Origin: Limnanthes douglasii subsp. nivea
Lineage: Eukaryota; Streptophyta; Magnoliopsida; Brassicales; Limnanthaceae
Direction of reading: 5' to 3'
Length of the DNA stretch: 64,000 nucleotides
Assembly (NCBI GenBank): GCA_036936605.1
Contig: JAUPFV010000005.1
Span: forward strand, 125,978,453 to 126,042,452
Part shown: positions 1 to 12,127 of the stretch, in pieces
Numbering within the stretch: position 1 is the stretch's first letter
Layout: each line of letters begins with the position of its first letter
Notes under the pieces: generated by a model
Database searches by the model: none
Told to the model about the DNA's origin: nothing
Seen by the model: only the letters and a program-made list of their open reading frames with translations
Program-made: the position numbers and the translations under genes

Positions 1-2141
1 TAACTCATTTTTTCATCCTTAAACTCCTTAACAACTTTGGTTTCTCTACCAAGTTCATTAAAATCATTAGAAATATTATATGTTCTGTTAACGTTTCAAT
101 GTTTATCAATGGTGAAGCCATTGGTTTTTCAAAACCTTGAAATACTTGAGGCAAGGAGATCATATCTCTCATAACCTCTTTATAATAGCTGAAGAAGTCT
201 TTATTAGAGGCTTTAACAAGCTGTTTATATCTAACAAAATTATGTATTATAAAAGCAGAAATACTTTGTCTATCAACACTCTCGCATTTGCTGATGATAT
301 CCTAATATTTACTAACTGCAATAACCATTCTCTAGACATTCTTAGCTCTTTTCTTCAAAAATATCAGGATATATCTGGGCAGGTGATCAACAAAGAAAAA
401 ATTAAAAATTATTACTACTTCAGGGATGAGCTCTCTTAAGCTTAATATGGTTACCAATAAGACTGGTTTCTCTTCTGGTACTCTCCCTACTGAATACTTG
501 GGTATCTCTGTAAGTACAAACAATATAATCAATAATTATATTAATCTTTTATGCAAAATTAATAACAGAATTAGAGACTGGGAATATGTGCATCTATCTT
601 TCACAGGTAGGTAAACTCTGATTACAACTATTTTTATGAGCATCACTCTTTACTGGATGCAAAGAAATTTACTTCAAAAAGTGTTATATATAAACTTGAA
701 AACATTTTTAATAAGTTCCTATGTGGAACTATTGGTTCTGAGCAAAGATTTCACTGGTGTAAGTGGATTTATATTTGCAAAACTTTCAAAGAGGATGGCT
801 TGAACATTAAGAAGTTATCTGATATTCAAGATATTATCTCCTATAAACCGTGGGCTAACTTTAGAAACAACAAAACAATATCCTCCAATTTGACGCATAA
901 TATATACTGTAAAGGTTTACACCTTCTGCAAATCTCTTATTCTAAGCCTGGGTCTATGATTTGGAAAAGGCTTGGTAAAATTAAAATCTTGGCTGAGCCC
1001 TACATAGGCTGGAAGTTGGGTGCTGGTTTAATGGATTTCTGACTTGATAACTGGTCCAACAATCAGCCTCTATTAACTCTGGAAGACAATGTGGACAATT
1101 TTTGGTTCATGGGTGAAAAGGTATACAAATATTGGTACAACAATTCTTTGAATATTTATGGTTTAGCTGATCTTATTCCTAGAATTCATTTAGATAGAAT
1201 CACCAATTGTATTGTTAAGCCTAACATTGAGGATACTACGATTTGGAATGTGTCTAAGTATGGTAAGTTCACTCTTAAAGACACTTGGGATCATATTAGA
1301 CTACATCATAATGAGTCTCATATTTTCAGCAAAATTTGGAACTCGTTAACTCCTAGAAAGTATTCTTTCTTACACTGGAAGTTACTTCATAATTATATAC
1401 CTATTGATACTATTCTTCAGAGGAAACACATCTCTCTAGCATCTAAATGTAAATTTTGCAGAAATATTAAATCTCCTAACCATTTATTGGTTTCTTGTGA
1501 GTTTGCTTGGTCTATATGGAAATTTTTTGCATACATTTTCAGCATTCATATTTACAGATTCATGACTATTAAGCACATAACTAGTATCTGGTTATGGTCT
1601 ACCAATAAAAACATCCATGTTAGACATGTTATTCCACCTATTGTCCTTGGGATTATCTGGAAATCCAGAAATGATTTTAAGATTAAAGGTATCTCTGTTT
1701 CTCTAAAACATGCTATTAATCAGATTTCTAACATCTTAACTAATCTCGATTGCAATAATAATTTCAAGCCTAAGCATTAGAACAATAAACTTAATTTTGT
1801 TGCTTTTATTGGTTGTTTTAATGATATCTTAATTAATAAAACTAAGCCTAATCTATCTCAAGTTGAATCATCCTAGTGTGGGCAGGCTCAAACTTAACTT
1901 TGATGCTTCTGTCCTTTTGAATGGTGAAGCTTCTAGTGGCTATGTCATTAGAGATAGTGATGGTAATTAAGTTTATGGTGCTGGTTCCTTATATGGCAAG
2001 CTCATTCCAATTATGGCTGAAGCCAGAGAAATGCTCGATGGTCTTCTCACTTGTAAGATTAATGGTTGGAATCAAGTTGACATTGAGACTGATTTGCAGA
2101 TTCTGGTTAATTGTCTCAGTGAGGGTAAGTTCCATTGGACT
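1..2141 (+). mobile_element. LINE-1 (L1-type) 3' half, interrupted by Gypsy-1
   Basis: This is the 3' part of a non-LTR retrotransposon whose 5' end lies outside the window. The sequence shows reverse-transcriptase motifs (LRQGD near 150 and LAFADDILIF near 283-312) and a thumb region to about 1040. A zf-RVT region follows at about 1240-1530, with the CKFC...HLL..C pattern, and an RNase H-like domain (LKLNFDAS...) from about 1885. The frames are broken by stops near 437, 612 and 1040 and by frameshifts, so it is a dead copy. The RNase H domain stops at 2136-2141, where Gypsy-1 begins, and resumes after 12539. Order and motifs are those of plant L1 ORF2. The window starts inside the RT, so length and age cannot be judged. 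Confidence 0.88.
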
Positions 2142-2548
2142 TGATGAGTCCAAATTCTGCCTACTCACCGGACAGGGACAGATCGGACCTAGCCCTCCGG
2201 ACCGGACAGACCACTTCGAACACTTAGCTAATTGGACTGTTCGAACTATGACAAAAGTACTAAAAACCCTAAACACTTCTAGACTAAGCTACTTGCTCTC
2301 CTACTTAGAGCTCATGGGTCTTTAAACATGACCCGGGTCCACTAAACATGACCCGAAAACCCATAAAGCCCAAATGTAAGGGTATAAATACCCAACCACC
2401 TGCATTAACTATGGGTAATGAAAATTAAATACAATCAGGCTGCTTAATTCTCCCTCTACTTTCTACTCTAAATATAAAACACCAATACACTTCCATAAAC
2501 CTCCGGATAAATTACAAATTTACCCTCAAACGATAATTAACCATACCA
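2142..2548 (+). repeat. Gypsy-1 5' LTR
   Basis: The LTR is 407 bp, with TG...CA ends. A TATA-like TATAAATA lies at 2383-2390. Two copies of the 13-mer TAAACATGACCCG (2323-2335 and 2343-2355) lie just upstream of it. The first 80 bp hold several CCGGACAG motifs. Confidence 0.95.
2383..2390 (+). promoter_or_regulatory. TATA box of Gypsy-1 LTR promoter
   Basis: TATAAATA sits in the context GGGTATAAATACCCA. It is kept at the same place in all four LTRs of Gypsy-1 and Gypsy-2 (12369-12376, 32994-33001 and 42312-42319 in the others). Position and conservation suggest the element's Pol II promoter; transcription is inferred. Confidence 0.65.
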
Positions 2549-2568
2549 AATTGGCGACCACAGTGGGA
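2549..2568 (+). other. Gypsy-1 primer binding site
   Basis: Directly after the LTR comes AA followed by TTGGCGACCACAGTGGGA. A TGG start matches the CCA end of tRNAs, and Gypsy-2 keeps the site with one difference. I cannot name the tRNA with certainty. Confidence 0.75.
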
Positions 2569-2620
2569 GAAGAAGGTGCCTGAATCAAGCATTCGAAACC
2601 AGCAAGAAAAGTCAGTCTGA

Positions 2621-5600
2621 ATGAATCCGGACGTCCCGGAAGTACCACCAGCTTTGCTCGAAGTGGTGGGTGAAAACGATGAGTGCACTATCGAAGAGCG
2701 CGATAGGTTAAAGGGTGCAATAGAAGCTCTGAGGGCAGAAAAGGCTAAGATGGGCATGAAAGAAAAGTCATAAGCGTCGGTTGCTCATCACACCGATAAC
2801 CCCAGAGAGCATGAGCCTTCAAAGACTCATGTGAGTACAAAAAAGACTCATGTCAGCTCCAAAAAGTCTCACTGGTCTAAGCCAGTGGAGAGTTCTGACT
2901 CAAGCTCAGAATCTTCTGATAGCTCTTCGGATGATGAGGGAGTTGAAGAATCCTTATCCTCTAGCAGTGATGAGGGTCGAACTAAAAAGAAGCAAAACCA
3001 GATCAAAAAGTACTCAAGGAAAAGGGATAGACGTGGAAAGATGAAGAAGAATATTGGTAAAGGGTCATCTCATAGCCGGAGGCATGTGGACTGGATGTTG
3101 ATGGATCCTTTCGCTTTTCACGATGAACCAGGCATATTTGCTACTCCCAATGAGGATACTGTGTTCAGTCGTGGCAAAAATTGGAGGCAATCTCCATTAT
3201 CTTCCAAAATTCTGTCCGGAAACCTCCCTAAGAGGTCTGACAGCACCAAAATGGAAAAGTACGATGGCAGTACTGATCCGGACAACCATTTGGAACAATT
3301 TCAAAACTTCATGATGAACTTTGATGACGATGATAAGCTACTTTGCAGAGCATTCTCCCAATCTTTTACGGGGAGTGCTCTAAAATGGTATAACAACCTA
3401 CTACAAGGCTGTATCAAGAATTTCGATACCTTTTGGGTGGCCTTTCGAAGGCAGTTCGTTGGGAGTAAAGAACTAAAGGGAAATGGAGATACAATAATCC
3501 ATTGTGCCCAGGAGCCAAATGAATCCTTAAAGGAATATATAAGTCGTTTTGTGAACACCAAGAATGGGTTGGCTGATTGCTTCGAGCAAGTGGCAATAGC
3601 ATCCTTAAGACAGGGATTGAACCCTGGTAATTTGGCTGATTCAGTGACTAGAAAGAAGGCCATGACTTGGGGAGGGTTGCTGAATCAGGTTGGAAAACAG
3701 ATCAACGTTGATGAAACAAAGAAAACCAAGGCACACAGGCAGGTGAGGTCTACCCCGGTGGCACCAAATCCCAATCAAAATCAGTCCGGGAACAAGGCAA
3801 AGGAGACCGGACAGGGGCATGGTAGGGCTAAAGCTCAGTCTCAGCCAGCTGCTCCTGCCCAGAGTCAGCAATCCAGAAACAAGAGAGGGTCTTGGGTTCA
3901 ACCAGAGTGGTTCGCAGAATTAAAGGAAAGTGTGGCCACCAGTTATGATAAAACAAAGGAAGATGTGCACTATAGAAGACCGACCACGCTACAATCCCCT
4001 AGAGAACACCGTAATAACTCTTTCTGCCATTATCATAATGACACTGGCCATACCACTGATGATTGTATAGCTTTAAAGCAAGAAGTTCAGAACCTGATCG
4101 AAAGGGGAAAGCTGGGGGCTTATGTCAAAAGAAGAGGAGGTAACAGGCCTGACAATACTCATCGGGTTGGTCCAAGTATTGCTGCTCCGGAGGGAGCCAT
4201 GGTTATAATCGAGAGGTTTGATGTAGAATCTGAATACTTGGATCCTGATCCAACTCGAAACAGAGTGGGTACAATTGAAGAATGTTTTAGAACTGTCTCC
4301 GGGCTCATCAAGTTTTTTGAGTCACTAACAATTTTCGGAGGAGATACCATGACAGCTCCTACTGCTTCTTCGAGGAAGAGGCACGTTCATACTTTGGCCA
4401 CCCAGCTAGAAGGGGGCATGACTTCCTATCAGTCGCAGATTCCATTCCCCTTCATTGTTTTTGATGAAGATGATTTAAGAGATATAGCTGGCCCTCATGA
4501 AGATGCTGTTGTCATAGGAGCATCCATTGGGGGCAATGACATAAGGCGAATTTTGGTGGATACTGGAATCTCAGCCAATATCCTTTTCTTAACCATATAC
4601 AAGAGAATGAAAAATCCAGCTGTAATTTAGAGTTCGGACAGATCAATTGTGGGCTTTACTGGTAGCTCAGCAGATGTGATCGGAGAGTTCGAAGAAGAAG
4701 TTTTGTTGGGAAAGGGCCCGTTTAAGAAGATGGTCAGGATACTTTTTATTGTGGTGGATTGTCCCACTTGCTATAATTCTATTTTAGGGAGGTCTTGGCT
4801 CTCTAGGATGCATGCGGTGGCTTCAACAGTCCATCAATGTTTGAAATATAATGTTCAGGGACAGGTGGGAGTTGTCCGGAGCAGTCAAAAGGTTGCAAGA
4901 GAATGTTATGCTACAACCCTGGCTCCCCGGACGTTGGGGGCAGTTCGTATCAACGAGCAATAGCAGTTTGAGGGGCTTTCTAGGGGTGATGGTGAAATTG
5001 ATGACCCCAGAGAGACCCCTGGAGTGTTAATACCGGTCGAAGAGGTACAGACACATTGTTTAGAAGAAGGAAAAAACGTTAAGATAGGGTCAAAAATGCC
5101 ACCTGGTCTGAAAACTGAGATGCTAAAGTTTTTGAAATGTCATCAGCACGTTTTTGCTTGGTGCAATACTGATGTTACTGGGGTTCCAGCAGATGTGATA
5201 TCACATCACTTATCTGTCCGGAAAGACATATCACCAGTGGTTCAAAAGAGAAGGGCTTTTTCCAAAGAAAAGGTTGATGTTATTGTACAAGAGGTTGACA
5301 GGCTCACAAAGATGGGGCACATCAAGGAGTCTCAATATCCTTTGTGGACTGCCAATCCGGTCCTGCTAAAAAAGAAAAATGGCAAGTGGTGCATGTGCAT
5401 TGACTTCACAGATCTCAATAGAGCTTGCCCAAAAGATTTGTATCCAGTTCCCCGGATTGACCAACTAGTAGACTCCACCTCTGGGAACAAACTACTATCC
5501 TTTATGGATGCTTTCTCCGGATACAATCAGATCCAAGTAGATCCAAAGGATCAAGAGCATACCACATTTGTCACTAACAGAGGTCTTCATTGCTATAAGG

Positions 5601-8250
5601 TAATGCCTTTTGGGTTGAAAAATGCTGGGGCTACTTATCAGAGATGGGTAAACAAAGCCTTTGCTGATCAGATTGGAAGGAATATGGAAGTATACATCGA
5701 TGACATGATGGTGAAGAGTGTGGATGAGCAATTGCACTTGGCTGACCTGCAAGAAACTTTTACCAATCTGATGAAAGTGAATTTAAAGTTAAATCCAAAA
5801 AAATGTGTGTTCGGAGTACAATCTGGGAAGTTTCTAGGCTATATTATAAGTGAGCATGGGATACAGCCCGATCCGGACCAGCTTAATGCTCTATTCCAAA
5901 TAGAGCCTCCTCGAAATATTAAAGAAGTACAACGGCTAACAGGGAGGTTAGCTGCTTTAAACCGATTTATCTCAAGGTCTTCGGACAGGTGTGCCCCATT
6001 TTTTCAAACCTTGAAGGGTGCGAAGGGATTCGATTGGACCTCACAGTGTGATGAGGCTTTCAATGAGATAAAAAAGCACCTATTTTCCCCTAAAACCTTG
6101 TTTAAACCAGTTGATGGGGAGACACTCTTCATATACTTGGCAGTTTCAAGTTGTGCCATCAGTGCTGTGTTGGTGAGAGAATTGGATAATTACCCCCATC
6201 CAGTGTACTACATCAGCAAAAGTTTGATAGATGCTGAAAGGCGTTATTTGAAACTCGAAAAGTTGGCGTTAGCTTTGGTAATAGCTGCAAGAAAAATTAG
6301 GCCTTATTTACAGGCTCATCCTATCATCGTCCGGACTTCTTTTCCCTTGAAGAATGTCCTCCAAAAGGCAGACATTTCAAGTAGGATGACTAAGTGGTCG
6401 GTAGAATTGGGGGATTTCGACATTGATTTCGCTCCTCGAACAGCAGTTAAGGCCCAAGCTGTGGCAGATTTTTTGGTTGAATTTCACTCCGACAGGGATT
6501 CAGAGCAGGCTACTGACATGAAAGATAAAAAGGTCTGGGTTGTCCGGACGGATGGTGGATCCAGCACTATGGGATGTGGTGCAGGGGTGTGTTTGACTTC
6601 CCCATATGGTGACAAAATGTACCAAGCTATATGTTTTGCTTTCATGGCTTCCAATAATGAGTCTGAGTACGAAGCGGCTATAGCTGGTTTAAAGTTAGCC
6701 TATATTTGTGGGGCTAAGAGGGTCAAGCTACTGAGTGACTCCCAGCTTCTTATCCACCATGCCCAAGGTCAATCTGAGGCTATAAAGGAGCAGCTAGTCA
6801 AGTATTTACTTCTTCTTAAAAATGAAGCACTCAAGTTTAAAAGCATTATTTATGAGGATATACCCCGGACAGAAAATGAGTTGGCAGATTCATTGGCAAC
6901 TATAGCCTACACGGATTCGTATCCATGGATCCATGTTCTGGAGAGCCCCTCCATTCAACTTAATATGGGTAAAGAAGAAGAAATTTTTGAAGTACAGGTG
7001 AAACAACCTCAGGATTGGAGATTTCCTCTTCTGCAATACCTCTCTGACGGCATCGTGCCTCCGGACAAATCACTGGCAAGAAAACTTAAACACAAGGCCC
7101 GTGGTTTTATCATACTGAGAGACATTCTGTATAAAAAGTCTTACAGTAAACCTCTTCTGCACTGTTTTGGGGATGATGAATCTTAGGTAGTCCTCTCCGA
7201 ATTACATGATGGTGAGGAATCAGCTCATTGTGGATTCAAGGCTTTAACAAGGAGAGTTTTACTAGCCGGCTGCTATTGGCCATCTATCATGAAAGATGCT
7301 AAGGAGCTGGTAAGAAGGTGTGACCCATGCCAAAGATACAGTAATGAAATTCATGTCCCAGTCATTCCTTTAGAGTCAATTTCTGAGCCTATACCTTTTG
7401 CCCGATGGTGGTTGGATTTAGTGGGGCCTCTCTCTATGGCATCCGGAGGGCGCAGGACTATAATTGTTGCTATAGATTACTTTTCAAAGTGGATTGAAGC
7501 AGCCCCTCTAGTAGGAACAACATCAAAAGATGTCATAAAATTCATTTTATCCAACATCTGCTGCAGATTTGGTGTCCCACAAAAGATAACAACAGACAAT
7601 GGGCCACAGTTCGACAATAGGGAAATGGAGAGTTTCTGTGCCTCAAGGGTATACAACATTGTTTCTCCTCACCTTTCCACCCACAAGCAAATGGCCAGGT
7701 TGAAGTAGCTAACATAACTATTCTGTCCGGTTTAAAGAAGAATTTAGAAGGGGCTGTTGGGAAGTGGCCTAGTTATATACAAGAGGTCTTGTGGGCCTAC
7801 CGGACAACACCTGGGGCTGCAATTCAGGAGTCACATTTTGCTTTGGTCTATGGGATGGATGCAGTGGCTCCCATAGAAGAAACCCTCCCATCATTTCGTC
7901 TTCACCACTTCTCCGAATGCGCTAACGAAGTGGCAATCAGAGGTCAGCTCGATCTAGTGGAAGAAAGACGAGTTAAAGCTCTCCTTAGAGTTGCACACTA
8001 TCAGGGTTTGATGAGAAGCAGATTTGCTTCCAAAGTTAAAAAAAGAGATTTCCAGCCAGGGGACAAAGTATTGAGGAAAGTCTTCTTACACACTAAAGAA
8101 AAACAGTTCGGAAAATTGGCCCCAACGTGGGAAGGACCTTATGTGATTGTTGAAAGGCTTAAACCTGGAACATATTGGCTGGAAGACAAGGATGGAAGAG
8201 TCCTGACCCACCCTTGGAATATCGAACATCTCCGGATGTACTTGGAGTAA
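2621..8250 (+). pseudogene. Gypsy-1 gag-pol polyprotein, broken
   Basis: One continuous reading frame encoded Gag and Pol. From ATG 2621 there is an N-terminal helical segment, a Ser-rich stretch (about 2880-2960) and a retrotransposon Gag core (about 3260-3460). A CHYHNDTGHTTDDC knuckle follows near 4030, the protease active site DTG is at 4559-4567, and RT has YIDD at 5693-5704. The first RNase H (about 6110-6480) lacks the usual first catalytic Asp (LAVSS where DAS is expected). A second RNase H starts near 6540 (RTDGGSS). The integrase has an H-C zinc region (about 7200-7340) and a core with DLVGPL and TTDNGPQFD. Breaks: TAA 2771, TAG 4628, TAG 4961, TAG near 7184, and a 1-bp loss near 7650 that shifts the integrase into the 7789-8250 frame. 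The C-terminus is chromodomain-less. Confidence 0.93.
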
Positions 8251-8740
8251 CATTTGTGTAAATATTTACTTGTTTAAACATCCATGTAAATATTTAGGGG
8301 CATACTATTTCCTACTCTGGTGGCGCGGGGAGGTTTTAATGAGGTGTGTGGGTTTTAAATAAAATTTGATGCCTTCTTAAAAAAAATCGAAGTTTTCTTA
8401 CTTTGTTTTTTATCACACCATCCGGACTTAAATAAAAGAGTGATGACCACTTAAACATTTGTCATCGGATAATTTAAACACTCTCACTATGAAATAACAA
8501 GGGCTATTTAAACACTAGCCATTAAAATTGGAACAGACTATGAAAGAAGGTGAAAATTGTGCAAAACAAGGATACTCGTTAAAATAACTTAAGTGTCTTG
8601 GCCTTCCAAGGACTTTCAAATTGTCAAAACAGAGTAAAGGATCTATCCGGTCAGATACAGGACACACTTACAAAAAGAATGCCTTGGCCTTCCAAGGACT
8701 TTGGTTCAGATAACATGAAAAGTAAAAAGTAATTCGTAAA
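8251..8740. other. Gypsy-1 spacer between pol and antisense gene
   Basis: This non-coding spacer has short internal repeats. CTTGGCCTTCCAAGGACTTT occurs near 8598 and again near 8682. Several TTTAAACA-containing units lie at 8440-8530. Gypsy-2 keeps the same layout at 38158-38650. It probably carries the 3' ends of both convergent transcripts, which is inference. Confidence 0.55.
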
Positions 8741-11690
8741 TTAAGGTTGAACCTTTGAAGATGGCTCAGCTTCATCTACCTTCTTCTTCCCCTTAGGATC
8801 ATCTTTTTCTTCGTTTGGGCTCTCCCCGGTGTTCTCTTCATCATCGGATGAAGATGCACTAGAGAAACCAATCCGGTCGCCTTCGGCCATTGTGTGATAT
8901 GGGAGGTCTTCAACCTCTACATGAAGCCATAAATCCCATAGGTTCCTCTTCGGAAATTTCTCATGGAAGAGCAAGACCATGTCTGATCTTACCTTGGCAT
9001 ACATTTGCTCCTGAGTGTCGATCACGTTGTTGGCATAAGCATCGATTTTGGCTTGGATTTTGGCCTCCTGCTCCCTTAGCAAACTAGCTTTCTCCTCGGC
9101 AGCTTTGGACACTGTATTCTCAAGTGCAATTTTTTCATTGGTTAAGTTGGTGATGATTTGGTCTTTGGCCTTGGTCTCCCCTTTTGAGGTGGCAAGATCT
9201 TTCTCCAGTCCGGACAGCTTCTCCCGGAGCTCTGTGATAGTGTTCTCTAGTGTGGTGACTTTTGTGGTACTCACTTCTTGGTTCCTCTTCAACTCTTCGT
9301 TTTCTTCCTTTAGAGTGGCAGCATTCGAAGTGGCAGTTAGAAGGTCATCAGACAGCCTCTCTTTGTCAGACTTAAGGTCTTTGATAATGTCTGCCTGATT
9401 TCGAACTTGTTTCTCCAACGCGAGCACAGACTGAACATTGCTTAATAAAGAGTGGGCTATGACATCCCTTTCACTTGAAACAATAAAAGTCTTACCATTG
9501 AAAGTGACCGTGTTTGAGGTGCTCGGAGGGAGGTAAGGCCCAGCAAAATCGTCTCTGGGAGATTGATGAAGTACTCACCAAGCCCACCAAGACCAGTGAT
9601 GTCTACCCCATCAATGTTAAGATCTCCCCCTTCGACCTCATCGGTTTGGAAGTCACCATGTATCTCCTCCGCTTGTGTTGGGTCAGTGGGATCAGCTTGG
9701 GAAGGAGGCTCCGGAGCCCGGAGAGAAAGCTCGTCACCCTTAGAGGTCTTTTTCTTCTTGGCCTCCCTGTCTTTGCTTTCACCTCCCCGTTTACGATTTC
9801 TTTTGGAAGCCCTTGGAGGTTTTGGGGAGTGCACTTCTTGCCTTTCAGTCTCCTGCTCCACCACTTCCAAGAGAGCAGCATCAATTTGGCTGGGGACTGG
9901 CCCCTCCGGATTTATTGGAGCATCCTCCTCCACCTCAGTAGGGTTAGCTCCACCCACCACCTTCTTGCCTTTCTTTTTACCTTTCATCTTGCTCGGGGCC
10001 TTGGCCCGGCCTGGCAAGTAGAGTGTCCCATCTGGTTCATGCGTTCTTTTGAGCACTACGTCCGGAGGAGGCTGGGTGGTGAGCTCTTCCCAAGTTAGGT
10101 CTCTCCGACCTGTGGTGTTCCAAAGGTGAGACCTTGCTAAGTTTCCCCTTGTGAAGGCAGCATGGAACCGATTCCCCCACTTCTCAGCGACCCAAGCATT
10201 GATCTTTGTGCAGGTGATCTGCCCGGTTTTCAAATGATCACTGAAGTCCTTGGGCAGTTCTACTAAAGCAAAAAAAAACCAATTAGTTTAAACTAACTAA
10301 AAAAATGTAAAGTAGAAGACTTATGATCGCTCCTCCATCTGCTTGTGAGAAGACTTGGGTTGACTCCAGCCTTGATTCTCTTCCCATTCTCCCAAGTACC
10401 ACTTACGAACAGGAATTGAGTCCTCCAATTCCTCTCCGCCTCCAACAAGTCATCAAGAGCTGTAAAATTATCCCCCATATTGAAGTGATAGAAGGGGATG
10501 TGGTGGTTTCTGCAAAGATTGGCCACAGCAGCAAACACCTCCATTGGCAGAGGAATCCCGGAGAGCCTCGAAGCCATGATGCAGGACATGAGGGTGTACC
10601 AGGCATTGGGGCTCAACTGGCTCGGACAGAGCTTTATCAGATGAAAGTATCTGACAATTTATGGGTCCAATGGGAGTCTGAGCCCCCAATTGAACAGCTC
10701 CGTGAAGATGACAATTTCGCTCAATTTGCAGTCCATGGGAGTCTCTGGGTTTATGGGGATCCTTATCTTTACATTCTCCGGAATTCCCCACTTCGTACGC
10801 ATCCGGCCCAGTTCAGCTTTGTGGATGAATGCGTAGTTAATCTTTTGCAGGGCGAGGAGGTACTTGACACTGACCTTGTGGAAACAAGGCCCCACCCTTC
10901 TTTCAAGACTCTCCGGCAGATCCGGATGCCTCAAGCACAACTTCTATTTGCCTTTGTCTTTTTTGGCAACAATAGCACTACTGGTCTGACCGGAGGGCTC
11001 AGACTCAAATGGAGCCTCTTCGACAGAGTCCTCCATTACCTCCTCCATAATTGATGAAGGATTTTCAGTAGCAGTAGCAAGGGGAGGATTCAGATCTGGC
11101 TCAGCCTGGTCTCCAGACTGCTGGGCTTCAGTGTTCCCTTGGCTTCTGGCCTCCGACTGGGGCTCTGATGCAGAGGTTTCTCTTCGAAGACCTGGGCTAC
11201 TACCCTCCGGACCAGACAGTCTGTCCTTGGGAGCTCTGATGGGCACTTCTGACCCAGTGCTGCTGTCTTTGGCACCCGATTTTGAAGGAGTGCTCTTAGA
11301 GGCCTGACCCTTGACGAGCCGGCCTTTTCTCCGGTTGATTAACTTTTGAGTGGAGTTTTCAGTGTCTGACCCCATAGCTAAGAAGGGGGAGGGCTTTTTT
11401 AAGCTGGTAACTGTTACCCCTGGCTCAACAACAGGTTCCGATTCTTGAACCAAGGAACCAGAGATAATGGGCGAGAGATTAGTTTGAAATAGCTTTCTCC
11501 GCTTGATGCCTTTTGAGGAAGAAGAATCTTGATCGGATTCTGCGGCTGAAGTCACTGGCTTATCAATGGGCGAAATGGGTAATCCTGCTGCAATGCGTCT
11601 TTCCCTTTCGACCTTTTGCGCCTTTTCTAATTCAGAGAGGTTGAGCCACCCACCTTTGATCAGAGCGTTCCTCGCTGTAAACATAAACAA
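8741..11690 (-). pseudogene. Gypsy-1 antisense extra gene, broken (gypsy-type transposon-domain + coiled coil)
   Basis: The gene runs opposite to gag-pol. Exon 1 starts at ATG 11690 (11684 is an alternative) with a Ser/Pro-rich N-terminus (NALIKGGWLNLSELEKAQ). A globular part follows (about 10930-10330; LFNWGLRLPLDP, LSPNAWYTLMSCIMASRLSG) that resembles the Pfam 'putative gypsy type transposon' domain. A likely intron (10324-10263) follows; exon 2 (10262-8741) encodes a basic linker and a coiled coil of about 130 residues (about 9430-9040), then an acidic tail. Breaks: a stop at 10944-10946, a stop in LPLDP*IVRYF near 10659, a frameshift near 9558, and an intron donor that reads AT instead of GT. 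Plant Tat elements are known to carry such antisense ORFs; their function is not established. Confidence 0.85.
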
Positions 11691-11780
11691 TCTGGGTAAA
11701 GATTTGCTTTGGAGAGAAAAAGCTTTAAGAAGTTGCAGAGTAAATATGAGAGTGATGGTGAAACAGTAGAAAGTGTTTTA

Positions 11781-11787
11781 ATTTATA
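11781..11787 (-). promoter_or_regulatory. TATA-like box of Gypsy-1 antisense gene
   Basis: On the minus strand this reads TATAAAT, about 90 bp upstream of the antisense ATG. Gypsy-2 has TATAAATA at the equivalent place (41735-41742). A CT-rich leader follows in both. Promoter function is inferred. Confidence 0.5.
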
Positions 11788-12111
11788 GTAAATCTGAAAA
11801 AGGAGTTTGATTCCTAGGAGAATTCGAAAAGATTGGTAATGATTAAAGACGGCGCTGATGTCAACATCTTTAATTAGGAGGTTGCTTTTCGAAGAAGGTG
11901 GGTTCGAAATTCAAGGTGAAAAAACGGCTAAAGCAACCAACCAGAAAGCGACACGTGTCCCATAAACTCTGGCAAAAAACTGTTTGGATTCACAAAGCTT
12001 TATCAGTCTGGATAAAGCCATAGCCCAAGTTGAGAAACCTGTCCGGGAAAAACTACCCCTGACATCAGACTGTTTTTCAGGTCTTTGACAAAGGTATTTG
12101 AACAAACACCT
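11788..12111. other. Gypsy-1 untranslated region before 3' LTR
   Basis: No gene is visible here. It holds the upstream region of the antisense gene and the terminal part of the sense transcript. It is clearly similar to 41743-42055 in Gypsy-2. Confidence 0.6.
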
Positions 12112-12121
12112 AAAAAAGGGG
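12112..12121 (+). other. Gypsy-1 polypurine tract
   Basis: AAAAAAGGGG lies 6 bp before the 3' LTR, where plus-strand DNA synthesis would start. The same tract occurs at 42056-42065 in Gypsy-2. Confidence 0.75.
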
Positions 12122-12127
12122 CTCCCC

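Noticed and set aside
3301..3901. Minus-strand ORFs inside gag of Gypsy-1 and Gypsy-2.
   Set aside because: They lie opposite a well-supported Gag frame and have no motif of their own.
9514..10098. Long plus-strand ORFs over 9500-10100 and 39392-40277.
   Set aside because: They are shadows of the minus-strand antisense gene, which has recognisable motifs and conserved reading between copies.
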